From Planotetraspora kaengkrachanensis (GTDB lineage Bacteria > Actinomycetota > Actinomycetes > Streptosporangiales > Streptosporangiaceae), in NCBI RefSeq assembly GCF_016862895.1, contig NZ_BONV01000018.1, forward strand, positions 124,001 through 188,000: 64,000 bases of DNA, written 5' to 3'. A program made the position numbers and the translations under genes. This document shows positions 16,534-26,634 of the stretch, piece after piece (positions within the stretch are counted from its first letter, which is position 1; each line of letters starts with the position of its first letter). The notes beneath the pieces are model-generated. The model worked only from the letters and a program-made list of their open reading frames with translations, was not told the origin of the DNA and made no database searches.

Positions 16534-16830
16534 TCAGGACGGCAGGTCGAGGATCCTGGCGTGCAGGACCGACCGCTGGTGCAACGCCGCCCGTAGCGCG
16601 CGGTGCAGGCCGTCCTCGAGGTAGAGCTCGCCGTTCCACTGGACGACGTGCGGAAAAAGGTCGCCGTAGAACGTGGAGTCCTTGGCGAGCAACGAGTGGA
16701 GGTCCAGCACCGCCTTCGTGGTGATCAGGGTGTCCAGCCTGACCTGCCGCGGCGGGATCTGCGCCCACTCGCGATGGGACAGACCGTGTTCCGGGTAAGG
16801 CCGTCCGTCGCCGACCAACTTAAAGATCAC
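16534..16830 (-). CDS. Conserved actinobacterial protein with ParB-like DGxHR motif
   Basis: A 98-residue protein starting MIFKLVGDGRPYPEHGL. The central part (PPRQVRLDTLITTKAVLDL) and the end (YLEDGLHRALRAALHQR) resemble the ParB/sulfiredoxin fold, where DGxHRxxAA lines a nucleotide site. I recall close homologues in actinomycetes, sometimes labelled as antitoxin-like, but no toxin gene is adjacent here. The role is unknown. It is the only gene between the methyltransferase and the metallopeptidase. Confidence 0.75.
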   Translation of the reverse strand: MIFKLVGDGRPYPEHGLSHREWAQIPPRQVRLDTLITTKAVLDLHSLLAKDSTFYGDLFPHVVQWNGELYLEDGLHRALRAALHQRSVLHARILDLPS

Positions 16831-16892
16831 GGTACGTAGTTTAAGAGAGGAATGCCGTCGATTTCCTCCCGGCCGGTTCTTCGGCCCACCTG

Positions 16893-17753
16893 TCAGATGC
16901 CTCCGGAGAAGGTGTCGCAGCGGGCGGGGTCACCGGATTGGTAGCCGTTCTTGAACCACTTGGTCCGCTGGGCCGACGTCCCGTGCGTGAAGGCGTCGCG
17001 GTCGATGCGCCCGGTCGCCTGCTCCTGGATGCGGTCGTCGCCGACCGCCGACGCCGCGTCGAGCGCCTCACGGATGTCGGCGTCGGTGAACGGCTTGGCG
17101 TAGAACCCCGTGCTCACGGCGTTGCGGGCCCAGATGCCCGCGTAGCAGTCCGCCTGCAGCTCGAGCCGTACGGATGCGCCCTCGGCGCCGGCGCCCTGGC
17201 CGAACCTCTCCATGGTGCCGAGCAGGTCCTGCACGTGATGTCCGTACTCGTGGGCGATGACGTAGGCCTGGGCGAACGGCCCGCCCTCGGCGCCGAACCG
17301 CGTCCGAAGGTCGTTGAAGAAGCCGAGGTCCAGGTAGACCTTCTGGTCGGCCGGGCAGTAGAACGGGCCGACCGAGGAGTCGGCGGCGCCGCATGCCGTC
17401 CGGACGGCGCCCGAGAACAGGACGGTGTTGGCGGGGGTGTAGTCCGGGACCTTTCCCTCCCAGTAGTTCTGGATGCTGTTGACCACCCCGACGACCCGGC
17501 ACTTCTCGGACTGGTCGGCGTCCGCGCCGGTACGGCACTGCTGCGCCAGGTCGGAACCCGGCTGAAGCGCGGGCTGGTCGGCTCCGCCGGTGATGTCACC
17601 GGGATTGAGGCCGAAGATGAGTGCCAGGATGAGCGCGATGATCCCGGCGGCTCCGCCGCCGATCGCGATCCCCCCGCGGGGCATGCCGCCGCGCCGCCCG
17701 CCGACGTCTTCCACCTGCGACGCGTCGAGTCGCGCATCGTCATCGAAGTCCAT
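16893..17753 (-). CDS. Neutral zinc metallopeptidase (KPN_02809/YpfJ family)
   Basis: A 286-residue membrane-anchored protein. A charged N-terminus (MDFDDDARLDASQVEDVGG) is followed by a glycine-rich stretch and one membrane helix (about 34-50). The outer domain carries the zinc site HEYGH (168-172) and a third acidic ligand candidate in ELQADCYAG (E198). Length and N-terminus match the family. The ATG at 17753 follows GGGAG at 8 bases; an upstream ATG at 17768 is less likely. Its substrate is not known. It is divergent from the mannosyltransferase gene. Confidence 0.93.
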   Translation of the reverse strand: MDFDDDARLDASQVEDVGGRRGGMPRGGIAIGGGAAGIIALILALIFGLNPGDITGGADQPALQPGSDLAQQCRTGADADQSEKCRVVGVVNSIQNYWEGKVPDYTPANTVLFSGAVRTACGAADSSVGPFYCPADQKVYLDLGFFNDLRTRFGAEGGPFAQAYVIAHEYGHHVQDLLGTMERFGQGAGAEGASVRLELQADCYAGIWARNAVSTGFYAKPFTDADIREALDAASAVGDDRIQEQATGRIDRDAFTHGTSAQRTKWFKNGYQSGDPARCDTFSGGI

Positions 17754-17998
17754 CTTTGACGCTCCCATGGTGGGCGCGCTGATCGCGCGGTAGCGGTAGA
17801 TGTTGTCGCTTCGCGCGTTCTGCCCGAGAAAGGGAAGACCATTCACCCCGGTGAATCCCGGTGGGCGTGGGGACGTGGGCGCGACACGCGCCTGCGGGGC
17901 CGTTTCCCGAATACCAGGCCATAGGCGAATGTCATCGCCTGCGGTGGATCGTTCCTATTATTGGCCATTTTTATAAGGGTTTGTGACACGATGCCGGT

Positions 17999-19585
17999 GT
18001 GGCGCAGACCTTCGAACGGGCGGTTGGAGAACCCGGCGGGAGTGCGCCGTCGGTTCGCGACCGGCTCGTGCCGCCGATGCCGGGGAGCCGTCTGTGGGGA
18101 TGGCTAGGGCCGCTGATCGTCGCGGTCTTCGGAGGGATCCTCCGGTTCGACCGGCTCGGCACCCCGAACGCCGTCGTGTTCGACGAGACCTACTACGCCA
18201 AGGACGCCTTCTCCACGATCACCCATGGCGTCGAGCGGCAGTTCGTCGACGGGGCCGACGCCCTGATGCTCGGCGGGAACACGCAGATCTTCAAGACGTG
18301 CGCCCCGGCCGAACAGTGCGGGGCCTTCGTCGCGCATCCCCCTCTCGGCAAGTGGATGATCGGCATCGGTGAGTGGCTGTTCGGACTCACGCCGTTCGGC
18401 TGGCGGTTCATGGCCGCTCTGGTGGGCACCGCCTCGCTGTTCATCCTGGCCCGGGTGGCCCGGCGCCTCACGCGCTCCACCCTGCTCGGCTGTCTCGCCG
18501 GGTTCCTGCTCGCGCTGGACGCCCTGCACTTCGTCCTGTCGCGTACGGCGCTGCTCGACGTCTTCCTGATGTTCTGGGTGCTCGCCGGGTTCGCCTGTCT
18601 GGTGGTCGACCGCGACCGCGGCAGGGAACGGCTCGTCGACTGGTACCAGAGCTCCGCGGTGACGGCGCCGTGGCCCCGGCTCGGCCTGCGGCCGTGGCGC
18701 CTCGCCGCCGGGCTCTGCCTGGGAGCCGCGCTGGCCACCAAGTGGACGGGCGCGTTCTTCATCCTGGCATTCACGATCATGGCGTTGCTGTGGGACGCCG
18801 GCGCCCGCCGGGCGATCGGCCTGCCGCGGCCCTACCGGACGGCATGGCGTCTGGACTGGCCGCTCGGCGTGGCCTGGACGGTCGCCGTGCCCGTGGTCAC
18901 GTGGGTCGCCTCGTACGCCGGGTGGTTCGCCACGGACAAGGGCTGGGGCCGCAACTGGGAACAGGCGACCTCGAACGGATGGGCCTTCTTCGTCTTCGAC
19001 TCACTCCGGTCGTGGATGGGCTACCAGGACCAGGTGCTCGGCTTCCACGAGGGGCTGACCGTGCACCACGACTACCAGTCGTGGCCCTGGCAGTGGCCGT
19101 TGCTGCTCAGGCCGGTGTCGTTCCACTACCAGACGCCGACCGGCGGTTGCGGCGCGGACATGTGCTCGTCGGCCGTGCTGGCCACCGGTACTCCCGTGAT
19201 CTGGCTGGGGGCCCTCGGGGCGCTGCTCGCCCTGATCGTGTGGTACTTCAGCACGCGCGACTGGCGGGCGGGAGCCGTCCTCGGCGCCTATCTGGCCGGG
19301 TGGCTGCCGTGGTTCTACTTCGCCATGGCCGACCACCGGACCATGTTCCTGTTCTACGCGCTCCCGATGGTGCCGTTCATGATCCTGGCGATCGTCCTGG
19401 CGGCCGGACTGATCATCGGGCCCGTGGGCGCGTCCGCGAGACGCCGGGTCACGGGCACCTCGGTGGTGGGCGCGTTCGCGCTCCTGGCCCTGGTGAACTT
19501 CTGGTGGTTGTCGCCCGTCCTCACCGCGACGACCATCTCCTATCAGGACTGGCTGTGGCGCATGATTCCGCGTAGCTGGATCTGA
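17999..19585 (+). CDS. pmt: Dolichyl-phosphate-mannose--protein O-mannosyltransferase
   Basis: A 528-residue polytopic membrane enzyme that transfers mannose from polyprenyl-phosphate-mannose to Ser/Thr of exported proteins, coupled to Sec export. The GT-C fold is clear: the first outer loop has the catalytic DE pair in VVFDETYYAKDA, then HPPLGKWMIGIGEWLFG, about eleven membrane segments, and a C-terminal WHxP-like region ending ISYQDWLWRMIPRSWI. GTG start at 17999. It appears monocistronic, followed by the DinB gene 18 bp later. Confidence 0.95.
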   Translation: MAQTFERAVGEPGGSAPSVRDRLVPPMPGSRLWGWLGPLIVAVFGGILRFDRLGTPNAVVFDETYYAKDAFSTITHGVERQFVDGADALMLGGNTQIFKTCAPAEQCGAFVAHPPLGKWMIGIGEWLFGLTPFGWRFMAALVGTASLFILARVARRLTRSTLLGCLAGFLLALDALHFVLSRTALLDVFLMFWVLAGFACLVVDRDRGRERLVDWYQSSAVTAPWPRLGLRPWRLAAGLCLGAALATKWTGAFFILAFTIMALLWDAGARRAIGLPRPYRTAWRLDWPLGVAWTVAVPVVTWVASYAGWFATDKGWGRNWEQATSNGWAFFVFDSLRSWMGYQDQVLGFHEGLTVHHDYQSWPWQWPLLLRPVSFHYQTPTGGCGADMCSSAVLATGTPVIWLGALGALLALIVWYFSTRDWRAGAVLGAYLAGWLPWFYFAMADHRTMFLFYALPMVPFMILAIVLAAGLIIGPVGASARRRVTGTSVVGAFALLALVNFWWLSPVLTATTISYQDWLWRMIPRSWI

Positions 19586-19603
19586 CCGACTACGTTCGTC
19601 GGC

Positions 19604-20257
19604 ATGCTCGAATCTGGCGAAACCGGACCCTCCATGCCACCTGTCACCGCTGACGACCTCGAGCGGGCCGTCCGGCTCGCCGTCGACGTCCTCAAGGACG
19701 TTCCGGACGACTCGTGGGACCGCAGGGCCGGCTCGCTGGAGTGGACGTGCTGGGAGACCGTCGAGCATCTCGCCGACGACCTGTTCGCCTATGCCGCCCA
19801 ACTGGGACCCAGGAGGCCGCCCCAGGACACGCACGTGCCGTTCACCTGGGAGAGGCGAAGGCCGGAAGGTCCCGTGAACACCATCTTCGCCGAGCGCGAA
19901 GCCGGACGTGACGGCCTGCTGCAGGTGCTCGAGGCGTGCGGGGCGATGTTGTCCGGCGTGGTGCGCATGACGCCGCCGGGAGTCCTCGCGCACCACATCT
20001 TCGGCGCCTCGGACGCCGAGGGCTTCGCCGCGATGGGGATCGTGGAGACCCTGGTGCACACCCACGACCTGGCCGAAGGGCTCGGGCTGGTCTGGGACCC
20101 GCCCGCCGATCTCTGCTCGCTCGTGCTCCACCGGCTGTTCCCCGACGCCCCGGCGGACACCGACCCCTGGCCGGCCCTGTTGTGGGCCACGGGACGCGCC
20201 GAGCTTCCCGGCCGCCCGCGCCCGACCACCTGGCGCTGGTACGGCGCGCCCCGTTGA
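19604..20257 (+). CDS. DinB-like (mycothiol-dependent maleylpyruvate isomerase N-domain) protein
   Basis: A 217-residue protein of the DinB four-helix fold. The metal-binding histidines are visible in WETVEHLADD (about residue 55) and VETLVHTHDLAEGLG (about 148-150). In actinomycetes such proteins use mycothiol as thiol cofactor for detoxification or isomerisation. The substrate is unknown. The start ATG is 18 bp after the mannosyltransferase stop, so read-through transcription is possible. Confidence 0.82.
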   Translation: MLESGETGPSMPPVTADDLERAVRLAVDVLKDVPDDSWDRRAGSLEWTCWETVEHLADDLFAYAAQLGPRRPPQDTHVPFTWERRRPEGPVNTIFAEREAGRDGLLQVLEACGAMLSGVVRMTPPGVLAHHIFGASDAEGFAAMGIVETLVHTHDLAEGLGLVWDPPADLCSLVLHRLFPDAPADTDPWPALLWATGRAELPGRPRPTTWRWYGAPR

Positions 20258-20352
20258 GGTGACGCCGACGCGCCTCGCCGCCCGCGCCCCCGTGGTGCGG
20301 ACGGACGAGGCGCAGGGTATCTCGCCCTCTGCCTGGAGCCCGTTCGAAGGGA

Positions 20353-21567
20353 TCAGCTGAACGGCAGTTCGGCCGGGGGCTTCGGCCTGGCGTCGGTCCA
20401 CCCCGCCGAACGGTAGGCGATGTAGTTGATGACGAACCCGGGCTTCATTTCCGAGTACGGGCCCCCGGGCTTGGTCAGCTCGTCCTGTACGGACAGCGCC
20501 GCTCCGGTGCGCTCATCGAAGATGATCACCGTGCGAGAGCGGTAGGTCCCCCGCTCGGCCTTCGGCCCGCCGTACTCGCCGGTGACCGTTGTGGCGCGGT
20601 CGTCGGAGGCCAGGGCGACGCCCTCGCGCTCCAGCGGGTCGGTGTCGCGGCCGATCGCGTGGATGCCCGGCTGGTCGGCCAGTGCCCGCATCAGGCCCGC
20701 CCGCACCTTCGGCGGGACCGGGTTCACCGCCAGGGCTCCCACCAACGAGATCTTGACGCTGGGCGGGAGCCGCATCCCCTCGCGGCTCCCCCCGGCGATC
20801 CCCTTCGGGTTCATCCTCTTCGCGACCGCCTTGTCGCTCAGGAACCTCTCGGCGAGCTTGGCGGGATCGGCCGGCAGGTTCTGCAGGTCCTCGACCGACA
20901 TCCCGGGGGCACCCACGAATCCTCCGCCGCCGCCGCGGGGGTCCGTGCCCCTCTCCGGGCCGTCCATCTGCCACTTCTGCACCTTGGCGGTGTAGGTGTA
21001 GTAGTGGTCGCCGGACCAGACGCGAAAGCTCGACGGTGACCCGTCCTTGCTCCACAGTGCCGCGTCCTGCGCGGTCAAGGGGTGGGCCGGGAGGTCGCGG
21101 CCGTAGTGCCCCTCGCCCATGCCCGACTTGGCGCCCCACCAGCTGAACATCTCGCTGTGCGCACCGGTGATCGCGTAGGTCCCGGTCTTCGGGCGCATGA
21201 TGTAGGACTGGCCGTCGATCTGATCGACGTACCAGTAGTTGCCCGTCGGCTGCCGTTCCGCCTTCTCCGCCGCCGCGAGGATCGCCCCCTTGGCGTCCAG
21301 GTTCACCGTTTCGGGCTGCGCGACCGCGTTCCCCCCGCCGTTTCCTCCGCCGGGTGCGTTTCCGCCGACCACCGTGTTCCCGCCGGCGAGCGTGATCGCC
21401 ACGGTCGCCGCCGCGGCCGCGGCGAGCGCACCGGTCAGTCCCCACCGGAGCCGGGCCGGTGAACGGCGGGGCGGCTCGTCCAGCAGCGCCTTCGCCCTGG
21501 CGACCGCCCGGGCGGTGGGTGGGGCGGGTTCGGGGTAGCCCTCTCGGACCATCCGCACCTCATCCAT
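20353..21567 (-). CDS. CU044_5270-family membrane protein, partner of the ECF sigma factor
   Basis: A 404-residue protein with a cytosolic N-terminus (about 1-42), one membrane helix (about 46-63, GLTGALAAAAAATVAITLAG), a Gly/Asn-rich linker and a large extracytoplasmic domain with NYWYVDQIDGQSYI and VIIFDERTGAALSVQDE. This fits the actinobacterial CU044_5270 family, encoded with sigma factors and probably acting as an anti-sigma or surface sensor. The ATG at 21567 overlaps the sigma gene by 8 bp and follows GGAGG. Confidence 0.85.
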   Translation of the reverse strand: MDEVRMVREGYPEPAPPTARAVARAKALLDEPPRRSPARLRWGLTGALAAAAAATVAITLAGGNTVVGGNAPGGGNGGGNAVAQPETVNLDAKGAILAAAEKAERQPTGNYWYVDQIDGQSYIMRPKTGTYAITGAHSEMFSWWGAKSGMGEGHYGRDLPAHPLTAQDAALWSKDGSPSSFRVWSGDHYYTYTAKVQKWQMDGPERGTDPRGGGGGFVGAPGMSVEDLQNLPADPAKLAERFLSDKAVAKRMNPKGIAGGSREGMRLPPSVKISLVGALAVNPVPPKVRAGLMRALADQPGIHAIGRDTDPLEREGVALASDDRATTVTGEYGGPKAERGTYRSRTVIIFDERTGAALSVQDELTKPGGPYSEMKPGFVINYIAYRSAGWTDARPKPPAELPFS

Positions 21568-22117
21568 GCTGTTCCTCCAAAGTGAGCATCGGATTGGTCC
21601 CGCCAAGCGCCTTGCGCAGCGTGGTTCTGGCACGGTTCAGCCGGGAGCCGACCGTGCCGTAGGAGATCCCCAGTGCCGCCGCGACCTCGTCGTGGCTGAG
21701 GTCGGCCAGGGCCACGAGCAGCAACACGTCACGTTGCCCTCGCGGCAGCGCCGCGATCGCCCCGGCCAGTTCGCCCCGCAGGCCCTGGGCGCTGACTCGC
21801 GCGTCGACCCGTTCGGCGTGCTCCTCGGCGAGGCGGCCCGGGCCGAGGCGCGCGCCCGCCCGCAGCGCGCGAACCTCGGCTCGCTGGTGCCGGCCGATCA
21901 CCTTCGTCGCGATGCCGTACAGCCAGGTGCGCACGCCCGCGCGTTCCGGGTCGTAGCGCCGGCGTTGCCGGAACGCCTCCAGGAACGTCTGCGCGGCGAC
22001 GTCGTCGGCGGCGTCCGCGCCGAGCCGCTTGGCCGCGTACCGGTGAATCTCGGCGAAGTAGACGTCGAAGACCTCGTCGAAACGCTCGGCCGGGCGAGGC
22101 GGGGGGTCCCCTGTCAT
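21560..22117 (-). CDS. ECF-type RNA polymerase sigma factor
   Basis: A 185-residue sigma factor. Region 2 (about 15-85) has FAEIHRYAAKRLGADAADD and RTWLYGIATKVIGRHQR. Region 4 (about 125-180) has LPRGQRDVLLLVALADLSHD and the helix-turn-helix GISYGTVGSRLNRARTTLR. The ATG at 22117 follows AAAGG at 6 bases; the longer start adds residues unlike the family. It forms a two-gene unit with the overlapping CU044_5270 gene, typical for membrane-regulated sigma factors. Confidence 0.95.
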   Translation of the reverse strand: MTGDPPPRPAERFDEVFDVYFAEIHRYAAKRLGADAADDVAAQTFLEAFRQRRRYDPERAGVRTWLYGIATKVIGRHQRAEVRALRAGARLGPGRLAEEHAERVDARVSAQGLRGELAGAIAALPRGQRDVLLLVALADLSHDEVAAALGISYGTVGSRLNRARTTLRKALGGTNPMLTLEEQHG

Positions 22118-22211
22118 GTGGTGCCTTTCCATAGCGCGAATGGCGGTCACATGGGTATCAACCGCAGGCCCCTTCTGCTTTCCCGGCCCCGCCTCGCCGC
22201 GGGCGTTCGCA

Positions 22212-23468
22212 CTAGTGCCTCTGCAACTGCTGGAACCAGCGAAGGACCAGGGGCAGGGAGCGGAAGGCCGAGGTGTTGTGGTCGACGTCGCCCACGTTGG
22301 TCAGTGACACGTCGGCGCCGTGGGAGCGCAGATCTCGCAGGCAGTGCTCGGCGTTGGCGAACGCGACGTCCCTGTCACCCGTCGCCCCGTAGAGGCGTAC
22401 CGGCACCCGGGGACGCCAGTCGGTGCAGGTGGTGTCGTTGGCCCGCATCGCCCGCAGCAGGGCGCCGCCGGGGTGCTCGAGCCGTCGGAGGAAGTCGTCG
22501 GTGAGCAACTCCCGGGGGTTCGGCGGCAGCCCGGCCGCGATGTCCTCGAAAGCGTGGTCACCGCCGTACAACTCCTCCATCGTCGTGTCGTACGGCGCGC
22601 GGAACACCTGGCCGGGGGAGTCGTAGAAGTGGTAGAGGCGGTTCATCGAGACGATCCAGTAAGCGAGGTAGAACGTCGCGCTGAGCGGGTCGAGGTCGCC
22701 GGAGAGCGCGGCGGGCAGTTCGGCCCTCTCCACGTCGTAGGGACCGCTGATCGGCGCGAGCGCGGTCAGGCGCAGGTGGGCGTCGGCCCCCCGCTGCAGC
22801 GCCCGGCCGAGGGCCATCGCGGCCTGGCCTCCCTGGGAGAACCCGGTGACCATGACCTCGCCGTTCAGCGTCCGCCCGTGGCGCGCGGCCGTCGTGCGAG
22901 CCGCACGCAGGAGGTCGACGGACGCCGTCGCCTCCGACTCGGCGTGCATGTAGGGGTGGAACCCCGGGCCGGTTCCCAGACCGAGGTAGTCGGGGGCGAC
23001 GCCGACGAAACCCGCTGCGGCGAAGGCGATCGGTATCGCGCGGCCGTCGCTCTCGACGGCCAAGGACGGCGCGTCTTTCCGGGTGGCCGAGGTGCCGTGT
23101 TCGTAGATCACTGTCTGGAGGCCTCGCCGCCGGTTCTGCGGCAGAGCCACCACGCCGCTGGCCGTCGTCGGTTTCCCGTCGGCCGTGACGGTGCCGTACA
23201 CGAGGGTGTAGAGGTCGACGCCGCCGATGGACTCGGGGGCGGGAAAGCCGGTCTCGCGCAGGTAGGTCGCGACCTGACTGCTCGAAAGACGTCCCACGCT
23301 GGTGGCCGACAGCACTTCGCCCCGATGGGGGGCGGCCACGACCGCCTGCGGCCGTGATGCGGACGGGGCGGTGGCCGCCATGGCGACCGTCGCGGCGGGG
23401 ACCGTGAGGAGGGTGGTGGCGCAGGCCAGGGCCAGAAGACGGCGGGTGAAGGAAAGGCGCGATCTCAT
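22212..23468 (-). CDS. Secreted lipase/esterase (secretory lipase-like alpha/beta hydrolase)
   Basis: A 418-residue exported hydrolase. The N-terminus is a signal peptide (MRSRLSFTRRLLALACATT, cleavage likely after AMA around residue 32). The nucleophile elbow is GFSQGG, the likely acid lies in YGATGDRDVAFANAE, and the catalytic His is in VGDVDHNTSAF near the end. Overall pattern (DYLGLGTGPGFHPYM) matches the LIP/secretory lipase group. ATG at 23468 puts the signal peptide at the start. It probably acts on esters outside the cell. Confidence 0.9.
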   Translation of the reverse strand: MRSRLSFTRRLLALACATTLLTVPAATVAMAATAPSASRPQAVVAAPHRGEVLSATSVGRLSSSQVATYLRETGFPAPESIGGVDLYTLVYGTVTADGKPTTASGVVALPQNRRRGLQTVIYEHGTSATRKDAPSLAVESDGRAIPIAFAAAGFVGVAPDYLGLGTGPGFHPYMHAESEATASVDLLRAARTTAARHGRTLNGEVMVTGFSQGGQAAMALGRALQRGADAHLRLTALAPISGPYDVERAELPAALSGDLDPLSATFYLAYWIVSMNRLYHFYDSPGQVFRAPYDTTMEELYGGDHAFEDIAAGLPPNPRELLTDDFLRRLEHPGGALLRAMRANDTTCTDWRPRVPVRLYGATGDRDVAFANAEHCLRDLRSHGADVSLTNVGDVDHNTSAFRSLPLVLRWFQQLQRH

Positions 23469-23641
23469 GATCCCGACATTAGGGACGATGGTGATCAAGA
23501 CCCCAGCCTGCGCACACCCGGATCCGCGGTAGTGCCTGCCTCACCCTTCTTGCCTGACCTGAGCACCGCCCTACCCGAAAGTCATCGCATGGTGCCAAAA
23601 TCTCCACCAAACGGGGATGATCACAACGGCTCGGGGCTGAA

Positions 23642-24715
23642 ATGTTCGGAATCATACGGCCGTGCGCGCATCACTCCGGTGACGCGGTCATCGAGGCCTG
23701 GCGGGCCCACCTCTGTGGGCTCTGCCTGACCCTCCGCGACCGGCACGGGCAGACCGCCAGGATGGCGACCAACTACGACGGGCTCATCCTGTCCATCCTG
23801 ACCGAGGCGCAGAGCTCCGGGCCTGCGGTGCGCCGCACGGCCGGGCCCTGCCCGCTGCGCGGCTTCAGGACCGCAGAGGTGGTCTCCTCGAAGGTCGAGG
23901 GGGCCCGGCTGGCGGCCGTCTCCTCGCTGGCGCTGGCCGCGGGCAAGATCCGCGACCACGCAGCCGACGGCGACGGAATGGCGGGGCGCCCGCTCTCCGG
24001 GGCGCCGCTGCGGCGTGTCGCCCACTCTTGGTCGACGGCGGCCGAACGGCACGCCGCGTCGATCGGGTTCGACACGACCGTGCTGACCGAGGCCGTCGAC
24101 AGGCAAGTGGCGCTCGAGGCCTCCCCCGGCCGCCCGCTGCTCCAACTCACCGAGCCCACGGAGGCGGCCGTGGCCGCCGCGTTCGCCCACACCGCGGTTC
24201 TGGCCGAGGTGCCAGGCAACTCCGAGACCCTTCGTGAGGCGGGGCGGCTGTTCGGGAGGATCGCGCACATCGTCGACGCCGTCGAGGATCTCGAGGAGGA
24301 CCTGGCCCGTGGACGTCACAACCCGTTGGCGGCCACCGGCACGTCGGTCGCCGAGGCCAGGCGCCTGTGCGAGGAGGCCGCTGCCGGGCTCGGCCTTGCC
24401 GTACGGGACCTGGAGTTGCGGGAGCGCCACCTCGTCGAGGCGCTGCTGGTGGACGAGACCCGCAGGGCCGTCCGGCGTGCGTTCACCGACCGTGTGCGTC
24501 CCCCGGGGCCGGGGAGGAAGGCCGTCGCAGGGCTCTTCACTCTCGTGACCTGCGGGCTCTACCGACCTGAGTGGAGCAGCGAACGCGAGAGTCCCGCCTC
24601 CGACCGCTGCCTTCTCACCGAATGCGACTGTTCCAGCTGCTCCGACTGCTGCAACTGCTGCGACTGCTCCACGTGTTCCGACTGCGACTGTTGCGGTTGC
24701 GACTGCAGCCCATGA
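23642..24715 (+). CDS. DUF5685-family protein with a 35-residue cysteine-rich tail
   Basis: A 357-residue protein starting MFGIIRPCAHH, the normal beginning of the actinobacterial DUF5685 family. The core is helical; CGLCLTLRDRHGQTARMATN and IVDAVEDLEEDLARGRHNPL are the best-conserved segments, the latter looking like an acidic metal-binding helix as in prenyl synthase-like folds (inference). The last 35 residues contain 15 cysteines in CC, CxC and CxxC spacing, like a metal-binding tail. The encoding DNA is a TGC/GAC-rich low-complexity stretch. Function unknown. Confidence 0.85.
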   Translation: MFGIIRPCAHHSGDAVIEAWRAHLCGLCLTLRDRHGQTARMATNYDGLILSILTEAQSSGPAVRRTAGPCPLRGFRTAEVVSSKVEGARLAAVSSLALAAGKIRDHAADGDGMAGRPLSGAPLRRVAHSWSTAAERHAASIGFDTTVLTEAVDRQVALEASPGRPLLQLTEPTEAAVAAAFAHTAVLAEVPGNSETLREAGRLFGRIAHIVDAVEDLEEDLARGRHNPLAATGTSVAEARRLCEEAAAGLGLAVRDLELRERHLVEALLVDETRRAVRRAFTDRVRPPGPGRKAVAGLFTLVTCGLYRPEWSSERESPASDRCLLTECDCSSCSDCCNCCDCSTCSDCDCCGCDCSP

Positions 24716-24776
24716 GTCGGAGTCCCGCCAGCCGGCCCGAGGGATCCAGAGCGGGAACTGAGGCCGTGAAACACCA

Positions 24777-24810
24777 AGAGGGGCCCGACGTGGATGGGGT
24801 CGGCCCCTCT
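24777..24810 (-). terminator. Hairpin next to the tRNA-Ser fragment
   Basis: AGAGGGGCC-C-GAC pairs with GTCGGCCCCTCT. It is homologous in position and layout to the hairpin at 28659-28698, which follows the intact tRNA-Ser(GGA). It may also serve the DUF5685 transcript from the other side. Confidence 0.7.
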
Positions 24811-24823
24811 GGTTACCGCACCG

Positions 24824-24869
24824 GGCGCGGAGGATAGGAGATTCGAACTCCTGAGGGGTTGCCCCTAAC
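24824..24869 (-). pseudogene. 3' fragment of tRNA-Ser(GGA) (possible attachment-site remnant)
   Basis: The first 42 bp (24824-24865) are identical to 28713-28754, the 3' end of the intact tRNA-Ser(GGA), in the same orientation; with one mismatch the match extends to 46 bp. It includes the 3' acceptor strand, the T arm and part of the variable arm, but no anticodon. The stop codon of the adjacent ABC permease (24865-24867) lies within it. Confidence 0.92.
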
Positions 24870-25637
24870 GGACGGGGTCGCGGTTGTAGAGCTTCCTGGC
24901 CCACAGGTAGCCGACCAGGGCGATGCCGGCGCCCCAGGCGACGGCGACGGTCGCGTTGTCGCCCATCGGCGTGCCGAGCAGCAGGGATCGCAGGGTCTCG
25001 ATGAGCGGGGTGAACGGCTGGTGCTCGGCGAACCAGCGCAGCGCGCCGGGCATGGAGTCGGTGGGCACGAAGCCGCTGCCGAACAGGGGCAGGAACATGA
25101 GCGGCATGGGGATGTTGCTGGCGATCTCGACGGTGGGGGAGACCAGGCCGAGCGCGGCCGACAGCCAGGTGAGGCCGAGGACGAACAGGGCCAGGATGCC
25201 GAGCGCGGCGAGCCACTGGAGGGGACCGGTGGTCGAGCGGAATCCCAGGAGTACGGCGATGCCGGTGACGACGGCGACGCCGAGCAGGGTCTGGAGCATG
25301 CTGCCGAGCACGTGGCCGGTCGGGACGGAGGCGCGGGCGATGGCCATGGTCCGGAAGCGGGCGACGATGCCCTCGGTCATGTCGGTGGCGACGGTCACCG
25401 CGGTGGCGGTGGCGGCCGAGGCGACCGTCATCAGGATGATGCCGGGGGTGACGTAGGCGAGGTAGTCGGCGCGGCCACCGGCCTGGCCGAGCCCCGCGCC
25501 GAGGGTGCCGCCGAAGACGTAGACGAACAGCAGCAGGAAGATGATCGGCATGCCGATGATCATGAGGGTGAGGGTGGGGTAGCGGAGCATGTGCCTCAGG
25601 TTGCGGCGGAGCATCGTGGCCGAGTCGTGGAGCGCGT

Positions 25638-25641
<4 letters not shown>
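24865..25641 (-). CDS. ABC-2 exporter permease (DrrB-like)
   Basis: A 258-residue integral membrane protein with six predicted helices, beginning MNALHDSATMLRRNLRHM and containing FVYVFGGTLGAGLG, the MTEGIVARFRTMAIAR loop typical of DrrB-type permeases, and SPTVEIASNIPMPLMFLPLF. With the ATPase it should export a hydrophobic compound. Its ATG overlaps the ATPase TGA (ATGA). Its 3' end runs into the tRNA-Ser fragment, so the last few codons and stop may have been shaped by the junction. Confidence 0.93.
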
Positions 25642-26576
<935 letters not shown>

Positions 26577-26634
26577 GATCGGGTCCTTGGGGTCAGGCGT
26601 GGAGGCTGGGGAGTTTCGAAGGCGTCTACGAGGA

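Noticed and set aside
24824-24869. A second functional tRNA-Ser
   Set aside because: Only the 3' part is present; there is no anticodon arm or 5' acceptor strand.
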